Below, in pieces: positions 1 to 8,453 of a DNA stretch of 64,000 bases. Below the pieces are notes generated by a model. The model was not told the DNA's origin. It saw nothing but the letters and a program-made list of their open reading frames with translations, and did no database searches. A program made the translations under genes and the position numbers. Origin of the DNA: Burkholderiaceae bacterium (GTDB lineage Bacteria > Pseudomonadota > Gammaproteobacteria > Burkholderiales > Burkholderiaceae_D); NCBI GenBank assembly GCA_004298905.1, contig SCTK01000014.1:124001-188000 (forward strand), given 5' to 3'. Position 1 is the first letter of the stretch, and each line of letters begins with the position of its first letter.

Positions 1-39
1 ACTGGCAACGGCCCAGGAAGCAGGACAAATGATTGAAGC

Positions 40-94
40 ATGACGAAAGGTGAATGACGGAAGCAGTGCACCCCAGCCTTTCGTCATCCGTCTT
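40..94 (+). promoter_or_regulatory. glmS leader with alternative inverted repeats
   Basis: Positions 40-50 (ATGACGAAAGG) pair perfectly with 77-87. A second stem, 54-61 with 87-94, matches in 7 of 8 positions and shares base 87, so the two hairpins compete. The repeats end 26 bases before the glmS start codon. Known Gram-negative glmS control acts through small RNAs on the leader, but no such site is recognised here. It could equally be a dispersed intergenic repeat. Confidence 0.35.
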
Positions 95-120
95 TAGTCA
101 TGTTTTCCGTAGGAAAAACT

Positions 121-1935
121 ATGTGTGGAATCGTCGGCGCGGTCGCGCAAAACAATATCGTCCCCATCCTGCTCCAGGGTCTGAAGCGGCTGGAATATCG
201 CGGCTATGATTCCTGTGGCGTCGCGGTTCTCAATGACGGCTTGCAGCGTGCGCGCAGCGTGTCGCGCGTGGCTGAGCTGGAGCATCAGATCGAAGGCAGT
301 GGCTTGAGCGGCACGGTCGGCATTTCGCACACGCGCTGGGCCACGCACGGCGCACCAGCGACCAACAACGCGCATCCGCATTTCTCGCGCGACACCATCG
401 CGCTGGTGCACAACGGCATCATCGAAAACTATGAAGAGCTGCGCCGCGAACTGAAAGCGCAAGGCTATGTGTTCGAGAGCCAGACCGATACCGAAGTCGT
501 GGCGCATCTGATTCATCAAATGTACGACGGCGATCTGTTCCGCACCGTGCAACACGCCGCCAAACGCTTGCACGGCGCCTATGCGATTGCCGTGTTTTGC
601 AAGGATGAACCCGGCCGCGTCGTCGGCGCGCGTTTCGGCAGCCCCTTGATTCTCGGCGTCGGCGCCGATGGCAACTACCTCGCCTCGGATGCGATGGCGC
701 TGGCGGGTGTCACCGATCAGATCGTCTATCTCGAAGAAGGCGATGTCGTCGATCTGCGTCTGGATCGCTACACCATCACCGATCAGGACAACCAGCCGGT
801 CGCGCGCGAAGTGCGCACCGTGCACGCGCACAGCGGCGCGGCCGAACTCGGCCCCTATCGCCACTACATGCAGAAAGAAATTTTCGAGCAGCCGCGCGCC
901 GTGGCCGATACGCTCGAAGGCGTCGAGCAGATCACACCGGAAATTTTCGGTACCGATGCGCAAGCCACGTTCGCGCAAATCGATTCGCTGCTCATCCTCG
1001 CCTGCGGCACCAGCTACTACTCCGGCCTCACCGCCAAATACTGGCTCGAATCCATCGCCAAGATTCCCACGCAAGTCGAAATCGCCAGCGAATATCGCTA
1101 CCGCGACAGCGTGCCAAATCCCAAAACACTGGTCGTCGTGATCTCGCAATCCGGCGAAACCGCCGACACCCTGGCCGCACTCAAACACGCGCAAGCACTG
1201 GGCATGCAGCACACGCTCGCCATCTGCAACGTCGGCACCAGCGCGATGGTGCGGCAAACCAAACTGCACTACCTCACGCGCGCGGGCGTGGAAATCGGCG
1301 TCGCCTCCACCAAGGCCTTCACCACCCAGCTCGCCGCGTTGTTCCTGCTCACGCTCACGCTCGCCAAACTGCGCGGCCACCTGCCCGCTGCGCAAGAACA
1401 GACCTATCTCAAACTGCTGCGCCACGTCCCCGCCGCACTGCAAAGCGTGCTCGCGCTGGAACCGCAAATCATTGCCTGGGCCGAAGAATTCGCGCGCAAG
1501 GAAAACGCGCTCTTCCTCGGCCGCGGCCTGCACTACCCCATCGCCCTCGAAGGCGCGCTCAAGCTCAAGGAAATTTCCTACATCCACGCCGAAGCGTATC
1601 CCGCCGGAGAACTCAAACACGGCCCGCTCGCGCTGGTGACCGAACACATGCCCGTCGTCACCGTCGCCCCCAACGACGCTCTGCTGGAAAAACTCAAATC
1701 CAACATGCAGGAAGTCCGCGCCCGCAGCGGCCAGCTCTACGTCTTCGCCGACGGCGACACGCAAATCCAATCCGAACCCGGCCTGCACGTCATCCGCATG
1801 CCCGAACACTACGGCGCCCTGTCACCGATCCTGCACGTCGTCCCCCTGCAATTGCTCGCGTATCACACAGCGCTGGCGCGCGGGACGGATGTGGATAAAC
1901 CGCGCAATCTTGCGAAATCAGTCACCGTAGAGTGA
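121..1935 (+). CDS. glmS: Glutamine--fructose-6-phosphate aminotransferase (isomerizing)
   Basis: This cytoplasmic enzyme makes glucosamine-6-phosphate from fructose-6-phosphate and glutamine, the first step toward UDP-GlcNAc for peptidoglycan, LPS and the nonulosonic acids made further along the window. The 604-residue product has the family's usual length. It starts MCGIVGAV, so that Met removal exposes the catalytic Cys of the class II glutaminase domain (about 1-220). Two SIS sugar-isomerase domains follow, with [11 protein letters not shown] and [10 protein letters not shown], and the C-terminus [11 protein letters not shown] is typical. An ATG 21 bases upstream (100) is in frame but would bury the catalytic Cys, so 121 is chosen. 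Its leader contains inverted repeats. The next gene is convergent. Confidence 0.97.
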   Translation: MCGIVGAVAQNNIVPILLQGLKRLEYRGYDSCGVAVLNDGLQRARSVSRVAELEHQIEGSGLSGTVGISHTRWATHGAPATNNAHPHFSRDTIALVHNGIIENYEELRRELKAQGYVFESQTDTEVVAHLIHQMYDGDLFRTVQHAAKRLHGAYAIAVFCKDEPGRVVGARFGSPLILGVGADGNYLASDAMALAGVTDQIVYLEEGDVVDLRLDRYTITDQDNQPVAREVRTVHAHSGAAELGPYRHYMQKEIFEQPRAVADTLEGVEQITPEIFGTDAQATFAQIDSLLILACGTSYYSGLTAKYWLESIAKIPTQVEIASEYRYRDSVPNPKTLVVVISQSGETADTLAALKHAQALGMQHTLAICNVGTSAMVRQTKLHYLTRAGVEIGVASTKAFTTQLAALFLLTLTLAKLRGHLPAAQEQTYLKLLRHVPAALQSVLALEPQIIAWAEEFARKENALFLGRGLHYPIALEGALKLKEISYIHAEAYPAGELKHGPLALVTEHMPVVTVAPNDALLEKLKSNMQEVRARSGQLYVFADGDTQIQSEPGLHVIRMPEHYGALSPILHVVPLQLLAYHTALARGTDVDKPRNLAKSVTVE

Positions 1936-1992
1936 CAGATTTCGCCCGCAGCTTGGCGTGATTCCGAACACAATAAAGTCTGTCGGCAAAAT

Positions 1993-4698
1993 CTACTGTA
2001 ACTGCTGCCTTGCGTAAGCTGCTGATGCTCCATTGGGAGCAAGTTCAAGGTATGTGTTGTAAGCTTTCTTGGCTTTGTCTTTATCACCAGCTTTAGCCCA
2101 TGCGTCGCCAAGGTTCAAGTAGGCGACGGCGCGGGATACATCCATTTTCACGGCATTCTCAAACCAGCGTGCTGCTTCTGCGTACTTATCCTGTTTGTAA
2201 TAGATGAAGCCGAGGTTGTTAGCGGCCAGGGCAAAGTCAGGGCGAAGTTTTAATGCTTCAGTGAATTGGGCTTCAGCTTCAGCGTAACGTTTTTCCTTAT
2301 AAAGCTGAAGACCGCGATCATTGGCGCGCTGGGCGAGTTGTCGTGCCGAACTGGGCACCGCGACGGGTGGCGTAATTTTCTGTTCGCCACCTTGTAGATC
2401 CTTAACGACCACAGAAACCGGCGGTAACGCTGCCACAGGCTTGTCACTGGTTGCCGGCAACAAGGTGGGCACCGGACGCGCTGCATCCTGTTTGCTGTTG
2501 AGCGCGATGGCGTCACTTGGCAATTGCGCGGTTTGCTCATTGAGAAACTCTGCTTCCACGGGCAGTTCAAAAACAAAATCGCCACCTTCGGATCCCGGCA
2601 AACTGCCGAAGGCAGGGGTTTGCTGTGACACAGCGGCAACGGCGGGAGCAACGTAGGCAGCAAGTTCGGTCGCGGTGACGATGCCATCACCATTGAGATC
2701 AGCCTTACCATTCAACCCCTGCAACAGCGTCCAGGTGAATACCGAATGGCCGTTGGGTCCACCGTCAGCAACGAGTTGATCGGCTCCACCGGCGGTGAGC
2801 ATTTGTCGCCCCATGCGTTTTGCATTGTCCCGAAGGAAGTTGCCCGCGCCCCCGCCGCGGGTGAGCCCTAGGCCGCTGTAGCAAGCATCCATGACAAAGA
2901 ACACGTGCTTGGATGTAACGCTCTCCGCGATATTCTGCAATTCGGTCATTGGAATGGCATCGGTCGCGATTTCGTTGGGAGCGGCGTCGACAGGAATGAT
3001 ATAGCCCAAGGCACGACCAGAACTGAGTTGGAGCGTAGCGCCATGGCCGGCAAAAAAAACAAACAGCCGGTCGTTCTTCTTCATGCCACTGTGGGCGAGC
3101 TTGTCGTGAAAAGCGGCGAGGATGCCAGTGCGTGTGGCTTCCGCATTCTTCAGAGAAACAACATGATCGGCGGGAAAGTTGAACTTCTGAATCAGCGCTT
3201 CGCGCACCGCCTGAGCGTCATGAACGGCATATTGCAATTTTGGCCACTTGGCGTAATCGTTGATGCCGATGACAATGCCCCATGAGTCGCTGTAGTCCCC
3301 TGCGGCTGAAGCAGGCATCACCTCTGCCTGCGTGCCCTTGGCGACGGTAAAGCCCGTGCCGTCCCATCCTGCGAATTTATAGCCATTGGCCACGAGGCGA
3401 TCAAGGATCGCGGGCAATGCCTTGACCGCACGTTCGTGAATGTCGTGAAAGAGAATGATGCCGTGTCCTTCCTTCTCCACGCTGCGCAGCACGCGGTCCG
3501 TGACCGAGGCTGGCACCGGATCGGCCCAGTCAAGCGAGTCTATATTCCACATGACCGAACGAAGGTGGGCCGAGGCCAGGATATCCATACCTTCAGCGTT
3601 GCGTGCGCCATAGGGGAAGCGAAACAATGGGGAGCGGCCAGCATCGACCGCCTTGAGCAGCTGATCGGCGCCGAGGATTTCCTGCTTGAGAGCGTCCCCA
3701 GTACGCTTCGATAGTTGGGCATGGGTGAGGCTGTGGTTGCCGATCACGAAACCTTCAGCCAGCAATTCACGGCTGATATTAGTGCGCGGCCCGAGCTGCG
3801 GCTTGCCATCTGGACCTAGCGTGCCCAGGTTATTGCCCACCTCAAAAAATATGGCTGGCACGCTGTATTGCTTGAGTATTGCTGCGATGTCCTTGGTGTA
3901 AACGCCGGGCCCATCATCGAAGGTCAGGACCAGTGTTTTGGGTGGCAGGCTGTGGCCGAATATCTCACCACTCTCTTCGCGCTTTTTACTTTGCGTCTCG
4001 GTCTCCGGCTGCGCCGGATAAGGCGTTACTACGCCATAATCTTTGAGTATCTGTTCGCGGTTATAGCGCTTTTTGAGACTGGCGACGTAGTCGTTCCAGC
4101 GCTCCCGTTTCAATTCGATGCTGCGCGTATCGAAGCGGTCGAATATCTTGCGGATTTCCTTTTCGTAATTGCGCTCGACTTCATCAAGCGCATCAAGATC
4201 CTCGCCAATACGCTTGTGGAGTTTAATGGCAGGAAGCGAATTGTCCTTTGCTACAGTCCCCTGCAGGCTCTTTAGCACCTCACGAAAAGCCAGACGGTCG
4301 GCATCGTAGAGATCAGGACTGCTTTCCACGTAATCGAGAATGCCGGAAAGCGCATCGAATCTTGCCGAGCTGCGCGATGTGGCGAGCATGTCGAGACCGG
4401 CTTCAATGTCGCTGACGCGTTGCAGGTTCTCGTGGAACAGGGTTTGACCAACTTGATTGGCCATGGCCCGCTCATTGGCAACCATTTCTTTCTCATCGGC
4501 AAAAAGCACGATGATCTTGCGATAGGTGGCCAACATCTCCTGCAGGCCACCCATCGTTTTGTTGACCGCGTCCTGCTCAACTACGGTAAGTGCGACCGAC
4601 GGCGTGGCGGTCGTTGCTTCATGCCGCTGAACCAAAAGAACACCGGCCAGCAACGCCGCCAGGACAATTGCAGCGATCACCACATATTTTATTTTCAT
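1993..4698 (-). CDS. Membrane-anchored polysaccharide deacetylase-caspase-TPR fusion protein
   Basis: A multidomain protein of 901 residues. An N-terminal membrane helix (about 5-23) is followed by a charged helical region (40-230). A NodB-type deacetylase domain has TFDDG (259-263), HSLTH (322-326), RFPYG (360-364) and FHDIH (417-421), so its metal and catalytic residues look intact. Next is a caspase-like C14 domain (about 473-710) with the His-Cys dyad in FAGHG (His552) and DACYSG (Cys606), plus an EF-hand-type loop running Asp667 to Glu678. About three TPR repeats end the protein. The anchor and deacetylase suggest a periplasmic location. Substrates are unknown. An in-frame start 7 codons upstream (4719) is possible; 4698 puts the hydrophobic segment at the very N-terminus. 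It lies downstream of the SH3/SPFH pair on the same strand. Confidence 0.88.
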   Translation of the reverse strand: MKIKYVVIAAIVLAALLAGVLLVQRHEATTATPSVALTVVEQDAVNKTMGGLQEMLATYRKIIVLFADEKEMVANERAMANQVGQTLFHENLQRVSDIEAGLDMLATSRSSARFDALSGILDYVESSPDLYDADRLAFREVLKSLQGTVAKDNSLPAIKLHKRIGEDLDALDEVERNYEKEIRKIFDRFDTRSIELKRERWNDYVASLKKRYNREQILKDYGVVTPYPAQPETETQSKKREESGEIFGHSLPPKTLVLTFDDGPGVYTKDIAAILKQYSVPAIFFEVGNNLGTLGPDGKPQLGPRTNISRELLAEGFVIGNHSLTHAQLSKRTGDALKQEILGADQLLKAVDAGRSPLFRFPYGARNAEGMDILASAHLRSVMWNIDSLDWADPVPASVTDRVLRSVEKEGHGIILFHDIHERAVKALPAILDRLVANGYKFAGWDGTGFTVAKGTQAEVMPASAAGDYSDSWGIVIGINDYAKWPKLQYAVHDAQAVREALIQKFNFPADHVVSLKNAEATRTGILAAFHDKLAHSGMKKNDRLFVFFAGHGATLQLSSGRALGYIIPVDAAPNEIATDAIPMTELQNIAESVTSKHVFFVMDACYSGLGLTRGGGAGNFLRDNAKRMGRQMLTAGGADQLVADGGPNGHSVFTWTLLQGLNGKADLNGDGIVTATELAAYVAPAVAAVSQQTPAFGSLPGSEGGDFVFELPVEAEFLNEQTAQLPSDAIALNSKQDAARPVPTLLPATSDKPVAALPPVSVVVKDLQGGEQKITPPVAVPSSARQLAQRANDRGLQLYKEKRYAEAEAQFTEALKLRPDFALAANNLGFIYYKQDKYAEAARWFENAVKMDVSRAVAYLNLGDAWAKAGDKDKAKKAYNTYLELAPNGASAAYARQQLQ

Positions 4699-4817
4699 CC
4701 TGCCATCCAGACTGCGCATACCGTAGCGTCAATGTTTTAGGGGTCTGCCAATGATGCCATAGGTGTATTGGCCTTGCTTTCCGGGTCAAATCAGAAAAGG
4801 GCTGCGCGGATTTCGAT

Positions 4818-6266
4818 TCAACGCAGGATCACCGTTTGCGCTTTCCAGGCTGGACTTTGCCAACGGCTGAACAGACTGAGGTTGTCCGCCTTGTCGGCCT
4901 GTTTGTCGACGTTGAGGTTTGACAAACGCAGCACTTCAAAGCTGCGCTTGAAGCGACCGTCGACCAAAGCTTCGCGAGCCACCAACATCTTGTCGTTGCC
5001 GGGCACCCAGCCCGCGAATTCCATGTAACCCAGGTTCGGATTGTCGACAGCCGGAGGCAACACATCGATTTTCCATTCGTCGCCCTGCTTGCGAAAAGCC
5101 CACATTTCAAGCCATGTATCCATCGGTTGCACCGCCAGGGTAAGCGCTGTGCCATCGTTGTTGGACACTGCCGATGCCGGCCACACAATGCTGTAAGTAC
5201 ACCGCGTCAACAGTGGGTGCTTGAGATCGTGCTTCGCATCAACGAGATGGACGCAGGTTTCACCCGATTGCCCAGGCGAAACGGCGATGGCAACCCGCAG
5301 CAACGGTTTGGCTGTCGCGGACGGGGCTGGCTGGGCCGCCCAGCGCGACGCGCCGACGCGTATGGCGGCATCGTTGTAGGCAGCCGAATCGGTTTCCATC
5401 AACTCGTTCTTGTTGACCAATGCAAGTTCGTTGATCGCTCGATCGGCAGCCACCTGCGCGGCCTGTTCGCCCAGGTCGGAACGACGGGCACGTTGATAAG
5501 CGAGGCTTGCCCATACACCTGCCTTGCGCATGTGCAAACGATTTTTCAGTATCGCGGGCAAATCACGCGTCTCTACGCGATCGAGCACGTCGGCACGCCA
5601 GTTGTCAACCGCAAAGCGCTCTACAGGTGTGAGACTGGGCGAGACGCAATCATGCCGAGTGAGTATCAACACAGCCACGGCCCGTTGAATATCGGTGGAT
5701 GGCAGGGCCAATACGCGTCTTTGCGCATCGCCGTTGTAGCAGAGGCGGATTTCGCCATCGCGCTCGAAACTCACCATACTGACGCCGTAGGTGGCGGCCA
5801 CCTCAAGGTGCGCGCCAACGGCGTCACCCTCCTTCCCCGCAGCCGGGCGCTTGAGCGAGGCACGGCGTGCCAATCGATCCGCCATGACGCCCAGGGCATC
5901 GAAAACGTCACCATTGATTGCCTGGGCCGGCGCGGCCTTCAAATAGGCAGCGGCGTAACTGATGCCCAGTGATTCCGATCCCGGTGTATCGCGCAAAAAG
6001 TGCACGATGGCGAGCAGTTCAGGGGCATTTTCGGGGTTGAGTGATTGCACGCGCACCTGGGTCGCCCGAATGTAGCCGGCTCGCTCGTGGCGATGGTCGT
6101 AGACCTGCAGAAAGTCGCCCCGGGTGCCACGAATTTCCAGGCTGTCGCCTTGCCACAGCACGGCCTGCTGGGGCGCCGTATCGCGCGGCGCACCGCGCAA
6201 CGTAGTGTGGTCCTGGGTGACGATGGCGATCATGGTCAGGGCGGTGGCGAGAGTAGCGGTCACCAT
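4818..6266 (-). CDS. Exported protein with SH3-like domain, function unknown
   Basis: A 482-residue protein not assigned to a named family. The N-terminus is hydrophobic (MVTATLATALTMIAIV), consistent with a signal peptide. Residues about 30-75 resemble a bacterial SH3 domain (WQGDSLEIRGTRGDFLQVYD followed by GYIRATQVRV), which in other proteins binds cell-wall peptides or partner proteins. The remainder is helical then beta-rich, without catalytic motifs I recognise. The start lies two bases after the stop of the upstream SPFH gene, so the two are almost certainly co-transcribed. The deacetylase-caspase gene follows after about 120 bases. A periplasmic partner for one of these is plausible but inferred from position only. 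Confidence 0.75.
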   Translation of the reverse strand: MVTATLATALTMIAIVTQDHTTLRGAPRDTAPQQAVLWQGDSLEIRGTRGDFLQVYDHRHERAGYIRATQVRVQSLNPENAPELLAIVHFLRDTPGSESLGISYAAAYLKAAPAQAINGDVFDALGVMADRLARRASLKRPAAGKEGDAVGAHLEVAATYGVSMVSFERDGEIRLCYNGDAQRRVLALPSTDIQRAVAVLILTRHDCVSPSLTPVERFAVDNWRADVLDRVETRDLPAILKNRLHMRKAGVWASLAYQRARRSDLGEQAAQVAADRAINELALVNKNELMETDSAAYNDAAIRVGASRWAAQPAPSATAKPLLRVAIAVSPGQSGETCVHLVDAKHDLKHPLLTRCTYSIVWPASAVSNNDGTALTLAVQPMDTWLEMWAFRKQGDEWKIDVLPPAVDNPNLGYMEFAGWVPGNDKMLVAREALVDGRFKRSFEVLRLSNLNVDKQADKADNLSLFSRWQSPAWKAQTVILR

Positions 6267-6268
6267 GA

Positions 6269-7474
6269 TTATTTCTCCCCGCCAAGCAGGTTGTTGCCGA
6301 TAAAACCGTTTGTGGCTGGCGGTGCGATGATCACCGATATCTTTTCGGACAGCTTGTCGGCCATGATCTTCTGGATCAGCAGGGGGTTCTTCGAGACCAG
6401 TGCGCCATCGCGTTCCAACTGTTCGCTGGCGATCTTGCCCATGCGTTCCTGCCTGTAGACCTCGGCATCAGCCAGCTTGCGGCGCGACTCCGCCTCGCCG
6501 GTCGCCTCGATCTGACGTGCCTGCGATGCGGCTTCGGCGTTCTTGACACGGGTGATCTTCTCCGCATCGGCTTCGAGGCTGCGCTGCTCGATCTGCTTTT
6601 GCTTGAATGGAAGAACATGTTTCATTGCCTCAGCCTGTGCCTTGGCAGCGATGATTTGTTCTTCGCCAGCGGCTTCGGCGGCTTTCTCGCGGCGCACCTT
6701 GTTCGCTTCGGCTTCGAGCGAGGTCTGCTTAACTTCTTTTTCCTTCAGTTCCAGCGTGTAGCGCATGCGTTCCGACGCCAACTCTTCGGCCAGCAACTTT
6801 TCCATCCCCTCCTTGTAGTCAGGCGGTAAATCCACCTTTCCCATCAACACACCTTGAAGCTTGATGCCGTCGGCACTGAGCATTGGTTTCAGCTCGGCTT
6901 CGATACTCCGCTGAATTTCGGCGCGCTTGGTGGAGAAAATCTCGCGCACGGTATAGCTAGCCAGCGTTTTGTATAGAACGCCTTGTACTGCCGGTTCAAT
7001 CACCTCGGAACCGATATTTTCCGGCAACGCCTTGGCCATGGTGGCGATCTTGGTGGGATCAAGCGCGTAGCGGATCGAGATATCCACGCCAATCGACAGT
7101 CCCTCGACGGTTTGGAAAGGCGCGGAACCGCTGGCACTCGCGGCGTCCTCGGGCCGGTAAATCTGATCGCGCAGGGGAAAGCGACGCAATTCATGAATGC
7201 CGGGAATTACGAACGCAGCACCATCGGTGATCTCCGTGTAATTGCCGGTAAGGCGATTCAAGCGCAGGCCGACTTCACCACGCTCGAGGCTCTGCATCGG
7301 TGGATGCATATAGAGTGCGTATCCTCCGATGCCAACGATGCCGAGCGCAATGATGCCTTTGCCCCGACCACTCAAACCGCCTTTGATGCTTCCGCACGCA
7401 CGGCCTGTCACATTACCGAACGCAACCGCAGTATTGCGCAATGCGTCGACGACTTTGCTAATACGATCCGACAT
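6269..7474 (-). CDS. SPFH/band-7 (prohibitin/flotillin-like) membrane protein
   Basis: SPFH proteins form membrane scaffolds that often surround proteases or organise lipid domains. This 401-residue protein has one membrane helix near residues 39-57, a band-7 domain (about 60-240, including SIGVDISIRYALDP and a YTVREIFSTKR segment), and then an Ala/Glu/Lys-rich coiled coil (about 245-370) ending in a hydrophobic tail, the standard order. ATG 7474 is preceded by GGAGGG at good spacing; an upstream in-frame start lacks a comparable site. It is the first gene of a leftward set with the SH3 protein and, after a gap, the deacetylase-caspase fusion. It is divergent from the two-component genes. Confidence 0.9.
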   Translation of the reverse strand: MSDRISKVVDALRNTAVAFGNVTGRACGSIKGGLSGRGKGIIALGIVGIGGYALYMHPPMQSLERGEVGLRLNRLTGNYTEITDGAAFVIPGIHELRRFPLRDQIYRPEDAASASGSAPFQTVEGLSIGVDISIRYALDPTKIATMAKALPENIGSEVIEPAVQGVLYKTLASYTVREIFSTKRAEIQRSIEAELKPMLSADGIKLQGVLMGKVDLPPDYKEGMEKLLAEELASERMRYTLELKEKEVKQTSLEAEANKVRREKAAEAAGEEQIIAAKAQAEAMKHVLPFKQKQIEQRSLEADAEKITRVKNAEAASQARQIEATGEAESRRKLADAEVYRQERMGKIASEQLERDGALVSKNPLLIQKIMADKLSEKISVIIAPPATNGFIGNNLLGGEK

Positions 7475-7650
7475 GATGTTGCCCTCCAAAATGTGATCTT
7501 CCTGAAAGTGATTTTTTGCTACTGCCCGAAGTGCGGGAAGATCGACACACACCCCGTTATTTCCTGGCAGCCATGGTGCAGGTCATATCGTGGAAGGCTC
7601 AATGTCGACGTGGGGCGACTTCGGTAAGGGGCCGGTCGCGCTTGCTCAGC

Positions 7651-7689
7651 CGCGTGAATAAACACTCACGCGAAGGCGCTGCCAGCGCC
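7651..7689. promoter_or_regulatory. Two adjacent palindromes in a divergent intergenic region
   Basis: CGCGTGA (7651-7657) and TCACGCG (7666-7672) form a perfect 7-bp inverted repeat with 8 bases between the arms. Immediately after, GGCGCT-GCC-AGCGCC (7675-7689) is a second perfect 6-bp inverted repeat. They lie 48 bases upstream of the response regulator and about 180 bases upstream of the SPFH gene, in the 262-bp divergent gap. They are candidate binding sites for that regulator. Neither is followed by a T run, so they are poor terminator candidates. Confidence 0.45.
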
Positions 7690-7736
7690 GCGAAAATCGG
7701 ACATACTGTTTCCCATCGGCATTAACAGGAAACGCC

Positions 7737-8453
7737 ATGACCAAGGTCGCCATTATTGAAGACGACAGCCCGACCAGCCGGCAACTCAAGGAATGGATCC
7801 TCTCGGCACGGCCGGAAATTGCGGTCGAGCAGTGGTTCTCACGCGACGATGCAGAAGCGGCGATCGCGCGCGAGGATTACGACTTGATCGTGCTCGATAT
7901 CGAACTCGGGCGCGAGCGCAACGCCGGCGTTGCGATTATCAATGCCATCAACAAGGTCGGACGTGGCACTCCGGTGCTCGTGGTTTCGGCGATGCCTGCC
8001 GCGATTTACCGCAGCATCATGAAGGCGCTGGATGCCTGGGATTACCTGCAGAAAACCACGTTTGAAGAAGCCGATTTCATCGAAACCTTCCTTGCCATAC
8101 TGCGCGCGTCTCGTGATCGGCACGGAAGTAGGCCCGTCGTGGAAGCAAGCGAAGAGCTTGCGCTCGACCCCCTGCGCCAAAGCTCGCCGTTGTGGCGCGG
8201 GAAGCGCGTTAACTTGCCACTGACCGCGCAGCGGATTCTTGCCGCGCTCTACCAGCAGCGCGGGCGGGTAGTTTCTTATGACGAACTGTTCCAGGTCGTC
8301 AAGAGCGGGCGCAACCGCGACAACATCCGCAAGCACATCAGCACAATCCGCGAAGCCTTCCGCGAACTCGACGAAGATTTCGATCGTATAGAAAACATCC
8401 CCATGCGCGGCTTCCGCTGGTCCGATCAGGAACCCGTCGCCCGTCGCAAATGA
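7737..8453 (+). CDS. Two-component response regulator with winged-helix output
   Basis: A 238-residue protein. The receiver domain (1-120) has the acidic pair at IIEDD (Asp9, Asp10) and a phosphoacceptor Asp54 in VLDIELG. The conserved switch Ser is in VVSAM. The C-terminal half (about 140-235) resembles an OmpR-type winged helix (a SYDELFQVV segment, then RKHISTIREAF and a final MRGFRW hairpin), so it probably binds DNA. The ATG is preceded by AGGAA. Its stop overlaps the kinase start by ATGA, giving translational coupling. Candidate operators lie just upstream. Confidence 0.9.
   Translation: MTKVAIIEDDSPTSRQLKEWILSARPEIAVEQWFSRDDAEAAIAREDYDLIVLDIELGRERNAGVAIINAINKVGRGTPVLVVSAMPAAIYRSIMKALDAWDYLQKTTFEEADFIETFLAILRASRDRHGSRPVVEASEELALDPLRQSSPLWRGKRVNLPLTAQRILAALYQQRGRVVSYDELFQVVKSGRNRDNIRKHISTIREAFRELDEDFDRIENIPMRGFRWSDQEPVARRK

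Noticed and set aside
1-120. glmS ribozyme
   Set aside because: The leader is short and lacks the ribozyme's pseudoknot core; such ribozymes belong to Gram-positive lineages.
94-1809. Long open frame on the minus strand opposite glmS
   Set aside because: It is antisense to a fully convincing glmS, has no recognisable domains, and arises from GC-rich third positions.
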